Shown here piece by piece: positions 1 to 4,817 of a DNA stretch of 6,581 nt. The notes under the pieces were generated by a model. That model was not told the DNA's origin. It ran no database searches and was given only the letters and a program-made list of their open reading frames with translations. The translations under genes were made by a program, and so were the position numbers. How positions within the stretch are numbered: position 1 is the stretch's first letter; every line of letters begins with the position of its first letter. The stretch covers positions 1 through 6,581 of the forward strand of contig SKQX01000125.1 of NCBI GenBank assembly GCA_007118795.1. Direction: 5' to 3'. The DNA comes from Thermoflexales bacterium (GTDB lineage: Bacteria > Chloroflexota > Anaerolineae > B4-G1).

Positions 1-18
1 GAAGGAGAAGGTGAGTGA
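1..18 (+). CDS. possible 3' end of an upstream gene (five codons plus stop)
   Basis: Frame 1 from the window edge reads E-G-E-G-E and then TGA at 16-18. That TGA shares its last base with the ATG at 18-20, the kind of overlap seen between translationally coupled genes, as at the next junction (ATGA at 1421-1424). Five codons give no hint of product, and the frame is open only by default over so short a stretch. If real, the radical SAM gene is not the first gene of its operon. Confidence 0.25.
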   Translation, partial: EGEGE

Positions 19-1424
19 TGACCTCTGACTATCAGTCTGTCCACGAGGACATCTTCCACGGCGTCACCCGCAGTGTGTGCCCCGTGTGCCGCCGGGTGGT
101 GGATGCCCAGGTGCTCCTGCGCGACGGGACCGTCGTCCTGTGCAAGCGGTGCCCCGAACACGGCTGGCACGAGGCACTGGTTTCGTCCGACGCCGGTTGG
201 CACCTGAGCTCACAGGTCTATAACAAACCGGGGGCGATTCCCTATGACTTCGCCACGTCGGTGGACAAGGGCTGTCCGCACGACTGCGGGCTGTGCCCCG
301 AGCACAAGCAACACACCTGTGTGGCCGTGATCGAGGTCACCTCCCGCTGCAATCTGCGCTGTCCTACGTGCTTCGCCGATTCGGGCCAGGGGGCTGACCT
401 CTCAGTGGCCCAGGTCGAGTTCATGCTCGACCGTCTGCTGGAGACGGAGGGTCGGCCCGAGGTGATCCAGATCAGCGGTGGTGAGCCCACGCTCCATCCG
501 GATTTGCTCAGCATCCTGGGGGCGGCGCGGGCCCGGGATATTCACTATGTTATGCTCAACACCAATGGGATCGAGTTGGCCCAGGATCGCAGTCTCGTAC
601 GCCGACTGGCCGAGTTCAACCCCGCCATCTACTTGCAGTTCGACGGTGTACAACCCGAAACCCATCGGACTTTAAGAGGGCGGGACCTGCGCGCGGTCAA
701 GGAGCAAGCTTTGGACAATCTGGCTGAGGCGGGGCTGTATGCCGTCCTGGTGGCAACCATCTCCGAGGGGGACAACTTGGAGGAGATCGGCGACATCCTG
801 CGCTACGGCCTGGAACACGCGGCGGTCCTCGGCGTGAGCTATCAGCCGGTGGCCTTTGCCGGGCGCTGCCGTGCTGGTCATGATCCGTTGCACGTTGTGA
901 CGCTGCCTGACGTGCTGCAAGCCCTGGAGAGCCAGACCAACGGGCTGTTTCGGGTCGATGATTTCCGGCCGGTGCCGTGTCCACACCCCACCTGCTCGGC
1001 GAGCAGCTACGCAGTGGTACACGAGGGCGAGGTGACGCCGATCACGCGGCTGCTGGATGTGGACGATTATCTGGATTTCGTGGTGAACCGCACTGTCCCC
1101 GACCTCTCGGACGACCTGCAGCCGGTGATGGACACGCTGTGGAGCATGGCAGCCCTGATGGGGAGCGATGGCACGACGGGCAGTCTGACGTGTGCGGCCT
1201 GCGATCTGGCGCTGCCTCTGGAGACGGTGAACCAGTTGGGCAAGGAGAGCTTCTTTCTGGTGCACGTCCACGGCTTCATGGACAGCCACACCTTCGATTT
1301 GAAGCGCCTGATGAAGTGTTGCATTCATGAGTTGCTGTCCGATGGAAGGGCGGTGCCTTTCTGCGCCTACAATGTGCTGGGCTATCGCGAAGAGATCCGA
1401 GAAGAGGCTGAGATGAGAAGATGA
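18..1424 (+). CDS. radical SAM enzyme, COG1964/Tes-like (possible TrsS-family member)
   Basis: A 468-residue radical SAM protein, expected to cleave S-adenosylmethionine at a 4Fe-4S cluster and act on a substrate not identifiable here. Numbering starts at ATG 18. An N-terminal C21-x2-C24...C42-x2-C45 site looks rubredoxin- or zinc-ribbon-like. C86-x3-C90-x2-C93 plus C101 probably binds an auxiliary cluster. The radical SAM motif is C111-NLR-C115-PT-C118, with GGEP at 154-157. Further pairs lie at C321/C326 and C392/C395, and the C-terminus has C434-C435 and C449 in a DGRAVPFCAYN segment. This layout matches MJ0619/tetraether lipid synthase (Tes) relatives, whose members carry several Fe-S clusters and a rubredoxin-like iron. 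I also recall a bacterial branch called TrsS, some members selenoproteins, beside a methyltransferase like the one here. No in-frame UGA occurs. An AGGAG at 3-7 serves ATG 18; GTG 15 is a near-equal alternative. The family is well supported, the reaction unknown. Confidence 0.9.
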   Translation: MTSDYQSVHEDIFHGVTRSVCPVCRRVVDAQVLLRDGTVVLCKRCPEHGWHEALVSSDAGWHLSSQVYNKPGAIPYDFATSVDKGCPHDCGLCPEHKQHTCVAVIEVTSRCNLRCPTCFADSGQGADLSVAQVEFMLDRLLETEGRPEVIQISGGEPTLHPDLLSILGAARARDIHYVMLNTNGIELAQDRSLVRRLAEFNPAIYLQFDGVQPETHRTLRGRDLRAVKEQALDNLAEAGLYAVLVATISEGDNLEEIGDILRYGLEHAAVLGVSYQPVAFAGRCRAGHDPLHVVTLPDVLQALESQTNGLFRVDDFRPVPCPHPTCSASSYAVVHEGEVTPITRLLDVDDYLDFVVNRTVPDLSDDLQPVMDTLWSMAALMGSDGTTGSLTCAACDLALPLETVNQLGKESFFLVHVHGFMDSHTFDLKRLMKCCIHELLSDGRAVPFCAYNVLGYREEIREEAEMRR

Positions 1425-2218
1425 CAGACACGATGGCCGAAGAGGGGATTGCGCTCTGCTGTGCCACCTTCTATCAGAGCGATCTGGTTAGGGCGCTGTT
1501 GGGAGACGTGTTTCACCCGGGGGGGCTAGCTTTGACCCGCTACCTGGGTAAGTGCCTCGAGCTGGGTTCCGGGGATCGCGTGCTGGATGGGGCGTGCGGC
1601 CGCGGCGCGTCGGCTGTACACCTTGCGGAGCAGTTCGGCTGTCACGTTACTGGAGTTGACTACGGCGCTGAGAACATTGCCGCCGCCGAGGCCCACGCCG
1701 CCGAGCACCGGGTGGCGCTCCTGACGACGTTCCGACAGGGGGACACCGAGGGGCTGCCCTTCGAGGGCGGCTGGTTCGACGCGCTGATCTCCGAGTGCAG
1801 CTTCTGCACCTTTCCCCATAAGGCGCGGGCTGCGGCCGAGATGGCGCGCGTCCTGAAGCCCGGCGGGCGGCTCGGTCTGACCGACATGACCCTGAACGGC
1901 TCGTTGCCGGACGACATCCAATCGCTTCTGGCGTGGGTGGCCTGCGTCAGCGGGGCGGGCACGCCCGATGATTACCGATCGGCACTGCAGGCGGTGGGCT
2001 TCGTCGATTTCCGGATCGAGGACCGACGGGAGGCGCTGTTAGAGATGGTGAGCGACGTGCGGCGCAAGCTCCTGGGCGTCGAGCTATTGGCCGGGCTGGA
2101 TGGGCTGGACCTGGGGGATGTGGACCTGAAGGAGGCGAAGCGGGTGGCGCGGCGCGTCGACGAGTTGATTACGGATGGCGAGGTGGGCTACACGCTCATG
2201 GTCGCCCGGAGGGCATAG
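1421..2218 (+). CDS. class I SAM-dependent methyltransferase (DVU_1556/TrsM-like)
   Basis: A 265-residue cytosolic methyltransferase with a Rossmann core. Motif I is RVLDGACGRG at 53-62, the acidic residue after strand 2 is in GVDYG at 78-82, and the post-core strand shows VLKPGGRLGLTD at 144-155. A Cys pair lies at 13-14, followed by FYQSDLVR and FHPGGLALTR, and the active-site side carries ECSFCTF at 125-131. The N-terminal block and the extra cysteines match, from memory, the DVU_1556-type methyltransferase found beside TrsS radical SAM proteins, rather than UbiE or ArsM proper. The start codon overlaps the stop of the radical SAM gene (ATGA at 1421-1424) and has no strong ribosome site of its own, so translation is probably coupled and the two products likely act in one pathway. 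The methyl acceptor is unknown; cysteine-rich relatives methylate metalloids, but that is only a suggestion here. Confidence 0.88.
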   Translation: MTDTMAEEGIALCCATFYQSDLVRALLGDVFHPGGLALTRYLGKCLELGSGDRVLDGACGRGASAVHLAEQFGCHVTGVDYGAENIAAAEAHAAEHRVALLTTFRQGDTEGLPFEGGWFDALISECSFCTFPHKARAAAEMARVLKPGGRLGLTDMTLNGSLPDDIQSLLAWVACVSGAGTPDDYRSALQAVGFVDFRIEDRREALLEMVSDVRRKLLGVELLAGLDGLDLGDVDLKEAKRVARRVDELITDGEVGYTLMVARRA

Positions 2219-3079
2219 ATGGTGGCGAGGCCCAAGATCGCATCGATCATCGGTAGCGGGCTCTTGGTGGCGGGATTGGCGCTGGCTGCCTGCCAACCAA
2301 CTCCTTCGGCGACGGGCGATTTGGACGCCGCACCCGGGGCTCTCCCCGGAGTCCGCCCGGTTGCAGAAGTGAGCGTGGGCGGTCCACCGCGGATCGTTGA
2401 CATCAGCGCTGTCAGCGCCGTTCTGCGGTTCGAGTCGAGCGTCCCCCTGGCCTGCTCAGTCGTGTATGGAAAGACCACGACGTACGGCCAGATCTCCGTC
2501 GATCAACACATGGGCGCGGGAGCTCACACGGAGCACACCCCGCTCCTATCGGGGTTGGAGCCGGACACTGAACACCATTATCGGGTCCAGGGGGCAGCCG
2601 CGGACGGGACGCTGTATGTGGGCGAGGGCGCGACGTTTCGCACCCTGCCAGGGGGGGAAAGGAGCGGGGTCAAAGTGGCAGCGCTCGCTGCCGGAGCGCG
2701 GGTAGCCGCCGTCAGCAGCAGCTTTGGTGGTGCTACAATTAGGAAATGCTTCCGGTTGCCGGTGATGAGGCGTGGGGTGGCAATAGCGCCATCGATGGCA
2801 ATCCTGGTACAGCCTGGTCGTCGGATGGCGATGGAGATGAGGCCTTCATTGAGATCGAACTGGCTGGACCGGCTCGCTTACAGGCGGTGGAGATCTGGAC
2901 GCGCTCCATGGCTGAGGGATCGGCCCAGATCTTCGCTTTCACCCTCACTGCCGACGGTGAGCGTCTGGGCCCGTTCACCCTGGAGGACGCCGATCAAGCC
3001 TATCGGTTCGAGGTGGACGTGCTGGCCGAGACCTTGCTTCTGGATGTCGTGGACAGTAGTGGCGGCAACACCGGACTGA
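2219..3079 (+). CDS. exported lipoprotein with FN3 domain, N-terminal part of a frameshifted gene
   Basis: The ATG directly follows the methyltransferase stop (TAG at 2216-2218), with a GGAGGG ribosome site at 2208-2213, so this is the third gene of the cluster. Residues 1-25 form a lipoprotein signal peptide: a hydrophobic stretch IIGSGLLVAGLAL and lipobox L22-A-A-C25. A Pro/Ala/Gly-rich linker follows, then a fibronectin type III-like domain at about 56-143, with VYGKTTTYG, the LSGLEPDTEHHYRV signature and the closing ATFRTL strand. Residues 151-171 (GVKVAALAAGARVAAVSSSFGG) look like the first strand of a discoidin-like domain. After about residue 172 (base 2735) the frame turns to Arg/Pro/Ser-rich shadow sequence until 3079, while the expected continuation lies in the -1 frame at 2746-3117. 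The intact product would be an envelope-anchored adhesion or carbohydrate-binding protein; its role with the upstream enzymes is unclear. Confidence 0.75.
   Translation: MVARPKIASIIGSGLLVAGLALAACQPTPSATGDLDAAPGALPGVRPVAEVSVGGPPRIVDISAVSAVLRFESSVPLACSVVYGKTTTYGQISVDQHMGAGAHTEHTPLLSGLEPDTEHHYRVQGAAADGTLYVGEGATFRTLPGGERSGVKVAALAAGARVAAVSSSFGGATIRKCFRLPVMRRGVAIAPSMAILVQPGRRMAMEMRPSLRSNWLDRLAYRRWRSGRAPWLRDRPRSSLSPSLPTVSVWARSPWRTPIKPIGSRWTCWPRPCFWMSWTVVAATPD
2732..2764 (+). other. frameshift zone in the FN3/discoidin lipoprotein gene
   Basis: Upstream of this interval the coding sense is in the frame starting at 2219; downstream it is in the frame one base earlier. The downstream frame has a stop at 2740-2742, so a simple -1 slip would have to occur after 2742. 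The bases there (agg aaa tgc) do not form a classical X-XXY-YYZ slippery heptamer. A real mutation or a sequencing or assembly error is more likely than programmed frameshifting. Confidence 0.6.
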
Positions 3080-3117
3080 TCGAGCTATCCGCCTACGGCA
3101 GGCCTGCGGAAGACTAG
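2746..3117 (+). CDS. discoidin (F5/8 type C)-like domain, C-terminal part of the frameshifted lipoprotein
   Basis: This 123-codon frame holds the rest of a discoidin-like beta-sandwich: AWGGNSAIDGNPGTAWSS at residues 9-26, where A-I-D-G...T-x-W is the F5/8 C hallmark, then EAFIEIELAGPARLQAVEIW, a mid-domain SAQIFAFTL strand, and the terminal VVDSSGGNTGLIELSAYG block. It lacks a signal peptide and its own domain start, and both are present in the upstream frame, which loses sense at about the same point. The simplest reading is one gene, 2219-3117, with a net one-base loss (or two-base gain) between about 2732 and 2764. The frame is closed by a TAG at 2740-2742 just before the ATG at 2746. Independent translation cannot be excluded: AGGA sits only one base from the ATG, and a promoter-like TACAAT lies at 2733-2738. 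Confidence 0.6.
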   Translation: MLPVAGDEAWGGNSAIDGNPGTAWSSDGDGDEAFIEIELAGPARLQAVEIWTRSMAEGSAQIFAFTLTADGERLGPFTLEDADQAYRFEVDVLAETLLLDVVDSSGGNTGLIELSAYGRPAED

Positions 3118-3142
3118 CGTCACAAGCCAGACGGGGCCCAGG

Positions 3143-3156
3143 GCCACGCACGTGGC
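3143..3156. terminator. small hairpin after the lipoprotein gene, possible weak terminator
   Basis: GCCACG at 3143-3148 pairs with CGTGGC at 3151-3156. The two-base gap means the end pair opens, giving a 5-bp stem with a four-base loop. It starts 26 bases after the stop at 3115-3117. There is no U-tract behind it (gctgttagcc follows), so any terminator role is tentative. Confidence 0.25.
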
Positions 3157-3237
3157 GCTGTTAGCCATCCGCTCGATCAGCTGTTACCTTATAGAAGTGG
3201 CAGTTCCCGAGATCTGGGTTCTTCACCGTTATCTGAC

Positions 3238-3261
3238 GGAGAGTGTGGAAAGACGCTCTCC
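3238..3261. repeat. inverted repeat, 9-bp stem with GGAAAG loop
   Basis: GGAGAGTGT (3238-3246) pairs with ACGCTCTCC (3253-3261) through eight Watson-Crick pairs and one G-T pair (T3244-G3255), around the loop GGAAAG (3247-3252). The G-T pair makes it strongest as plus-strand RNA. No poly-T follows. Confidence 0.45.
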
Positions 3262-3355
3262 CGACACAACGGGTGCCAAAGCCGGACCCAGTTCCGGGCC
3301 GAGCCGGGGCCGGCGATGTGACCCGATGCCATGAACCTGCCGGGTGGGTGACCCT

Positions 3356-3381
3356 GGGCCCCGACCGAACAGTCGGGGCCC
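3356..3381. repeat. perfect 10-bp inverted repeat (strong hairpin) between convergent genes
   Basis: GGGCCCCGAC (3356-3365) and GTCGGGGCCC (3372-3381) are exact reverse complements around the six-base loop CGAACA. This is the most stable hairpin in the gap. On the plus strand a pyrimidine-rich gtcgcttcttgctt follows, which is not a clean U-run. It could act as a bidirectional barrier or RNA-stabilising element for the two converging transcripts, or be part of a structured RNA. Confidence 0.5.
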
Positions 3382-3534
3382 GTCGCTTCTTGCTTATCCA
3401 GCTGAACCTGACTGGCGAGTCTTTCCCCTCCGCCTGGCGGATCGAGGCCAGCCGGGCGTCGGCCATCGCGGAGCGGCTGACGGGCTGGTGTCAGCTACGC
3501 CGGTGCGTTGGGCCTGATAGATGAAACCTCACTG

Positions 3535-4512
3535 TCACTGATCTCCCCCGGGACGATAGGCGCCGGGCAAGTCTACGAGCGTTTCTGGTTGCTCTGCCTC
3601 TTCGAGCAGTTCCAGAGCAGCGATCACGGCGGCGCGTTGTCTGTCACGATCACCAGGTGGCCCCAGGGTTCTTCCCATCATATGGGGTGTGATCAACACC
3701 CGCGGGAGGGCCATTTCCTCCAGGCGCGGGCGGAAGGCCCGGATGCCGACAACCACCGTGGCGATGCCGCTCTCCTCCAGCAGTCTGGCTACGTGTCCCA
3801 CGGACACGTGGCACACGGGTCAGACCGGCACCAGCAGCGCCGCATCTACCTCCCTTTCTTGAAGCAACCTGACCCACCGTGGTCCCGACTGATTCAGCAG
3901 CCTCCTCTGTGAGCAGGCCCCCACGAAGGAGTAAGCCTCCGGCACTAACTCGCCAATGACCCCCTCTTCCTCTAGATCTAGCAGGATCTCGTGAGGAAAA
4001 ACTGCATTCGGATCGAGCCGGGCCCCGCGGACGTCATAGCCGCCGTGCCGAACCATTAGTTTTTCTCTGGGTGTGCCAACCGGAATCGCTGACAGCGTGG
4101 GCTCTGACCTGAGGCACTGGAGTATCCTCTCCGCTGCCTCCGCCTGGGTCATATTCTTGACCCCAAAGGGTCCCGGATCCTCGCCTTCGACGAAGTGTCC
4201 ACTGGAAGACATGAGGACCAATCGGGACTGTGACAGCGGCTTCTCCAGGGGAGTGAACGGGCCTCCCTCATAGGCGTAGTCCCCCGCTCCCGCATAGGCG
4301 TGAACCTGCCACTCATAGACGTGTTCCACAATACGGTCGCACTGACCATCGTCGATCACATCACCCAGTTTCCACAACAGGTCCTGAACGAACCTGCCGG
4401 CCTCTTCATCCGGAAAACCCGCCAGAAACTTGAAATTCAAGTCGGTGCGTGAACCATAGGCGAAGGAGTTCTTGAACTCCTCGAAAGACTCGTTCCTTGT
4501 CTGATCAGGCAT
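3535..4512 (-). CDS. selenocysteine-containing reductase B-like protein (glycine/betaine/sarcosine/D-proline reductase selenoprotein B family)
   Basis: Read through an in-frame UGA (3820-3822), this is one 325-residue protein with selenocysteine at 231. The family uses a Sec/Cys pair to cleave C-N bonds or carry out related redox chemistry; the substrate is unknown. Residues 85-105 contain PFTPLEKPL...SRLVLMSSSG, the family's opening strand, and SFVGACSQRRLL lies at 195-206. DAALLVPV (223-230) leads into U231-P-V-C234-H, the redox motif. After the UGA the same frame continues with family-like sequence (VGHVARLLEESGIATVVV, then a helix with LELLEEAEQPETL) and ends at a TGA at 3535-3537. Conventional gene calling would stop at 3820 and lose the active site. 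The start at 4512 is preferred because GAGGAG lies 10 bases upstream; an earlier ATG at 4572 would add 20 unconvincing residues. At 325 residues it is shorter than classical GrdB. It needs SelA, SelB, SelC and SelD encoded elsewhere. Cys-containing homologs make the Sec reading convincing; a nonsense mutation is the alternative. Confidence 0.82.
3791..3822 (-). promoter_or_regulatory. UGA selenocysteine codon with candidate bacterial SECIS hairpin
   Basis: On the minus-strand mRNA the UGA (3822-3820) is followed by 10 bases and then ACGUGUCC (3809-3802), loop GUG (3801-3799) and GGACACGU (3798-3791), a perfect 8-bp stem. Known bacterial SECIS elements lie inside the coding region just after the UGA, with a small apical loop carrying a G in its first positions, roughly 16-37 nt downstream. 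Here the loop begins 18 nt after the UGA with G first, so the geometry fits. SelB binding is inferred. Confidence 0.65.
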
Positions 4513-4522
4513 TGGGTGATGT

Positions 4523-4528
4523 CTCCTC
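4523..4528 (-). promoter_or_regulatory. ribosome binding site that sets the selenoprotein start
   Basis: The minus strand reads GAGGAG here, 10 bases before the ATG at 4512-4510. The alternative ATG at 4572 has no comparable purine-rich site, so the shorter start is favoured. Confidence 0.55.
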
Positions 4529-4556
4529 ACTTGTACGTCGATAGGTTCCTGAAGAC

Positions 4557-4562
4557 AATATA
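4557..4562 (-). promoter_or_regulatory. candidate -10 element upstream of the selenoprotein gene
   Basis: The minus strand reads TATATT, one mismatch from TATAAT, about 45 bases before the preferred ATG at 4512, which would give a leader of roughly 40 nt. No good -35 is seen at 16-18 bp spacing (only TTCTAG- or ATTCTA-like hexamers). It would let the selenoprotein be transcribed apart from zwf. Weak evidence. Confidence 0.25.
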
Positions 4563-4647
4563 CTCGGTCCATCTACATCTAGAATCCACCCTGGCTGTCC
4601 TGCCATTGGCCCAGCAGGCCGAGGGGGCGGGCGTTTCATATACTCGG
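4558..4647. repeat. direct repeat ATATACTCGG, two copies 80 bp apart
   Basis: Exact 10-base copies lie at 4558-4567 and 4638-4647, upstream of the selenoprotein gene. On the minus strand each reads CCGAGTATAT, and the copy nearer the gene overlaps the candidate -10. They may be a regulator site or tandem promoter elements; chance is possible with an A/T-rich 10-mer. Confidence 0.3.
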
Positions 4648-4704
4648 CAAGACTGCTTATACCACTCCCCGGTCTTCCAGCCTGGTCATCAGCAAGAGAA
4701 GACC

Positions 4705-4809
4705 CTATCGGTCGGGCTCGATGAGCGCCGCAGGAATCAGAGCGGCGAACCGGTTCACCGGCCCGCGAGCTAGACTGTCCTCTTCGGAGATAACCTCCAA
4801 CTCGCCCAT
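4705..4809 (-). pseudogene. pgl: remnant of 6-phosphogluconolactonase N-terminus, downstream of zwf
   Basis: A 34-codon frame starts 8 bases after the zwf stop and ends at TAG (4707-4705). It reads MGELEVISEEDSLAR followed by VNRFAALIPAALIEPDR. This resembles the first strand and helix of 6-phosphogluconolactonase (an EVxxDxEALAR...RFxxLxxxAI pattern), which normally continues into a GRFxxALSGGSTP block. That block is not visible in any minus-strand frame down to 4513, nor are the FWGDER or GPDGHTAS segments. The position immediately after zwf, with gnd upstream, is a classical place for pgl. The likely reading is a gene cut off by a deletion or rearrangement that brought the selenoprotein gene next to zwf. 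A genuine small protein is the alternative; the homology call is from memory. Confidence 0.4.
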
Positions 4810-4817
4810 CAACGGCC

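Larger units (their letters stand above)
3118..3534. other. gap between convergent genes, hairpin-rich, no convincing gene
   Basis: About 417 bases separate the end of the lipoprotein gene from the end of the selenoprotein gene on the other strand. Short open frames on both strands have no recognisable domain, no ribosome site and no family signature. The stretch contains several hairpins, listed separately, and no run of T residues that would make a standard intrinsic terminator. It probably holds the 3' ends of both transcripts, although a structured RNA in 3238-3381 cannot be excluded. Confidence 0.5.

Noticed and set aside
672..1328. Minus-strand frame of 218 codons opposite the radical SAM gene
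   Set aside because: His/Arg/Gln-rich shadow of a confirmed gene, with no family signature.
2740..2752. Programmed -1 frameshifting in the lipoprotein gene
   Set aside because: No X-XXY-YYZ heptamer is in frame (agg aaa tgc), and re-pairing after a slip would be poor; mutation or sequencing error is simpler.
3270..3356. TPP- or cobalamin-riboswitch-like fragments (CGGGTGCC, ACCCG, GAACCTG)
   Set aside because: The essential CUGAGA core is absent, there is no downstream plus-strand gene to control, and the matches are short and GC-rich.
3152..3524. Open frames on both strands in the convergent gap (plus 3152-3334 and 3243-3524, minus 3161-3466)
   Set aside because: No ribosome sites, low-complexity Arg/Pro/Gly composition, overlap with strong hairpins and no recognisable family.
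3531..3537. Second UGA at the end of the selenoprotein frame (TGA-CAG-TGA) as another selenocysteine
   Set aside because: No Cys or redox motif surrounds it, the family length is already reached, and two close UGA codons suggest ordinary termination.
3508..3912. Plus-strand frame of 134 codons
   Set aside because: It is the antisense shadow of the selenoprotein gene, whose minus-strand reading has clear family motifs.
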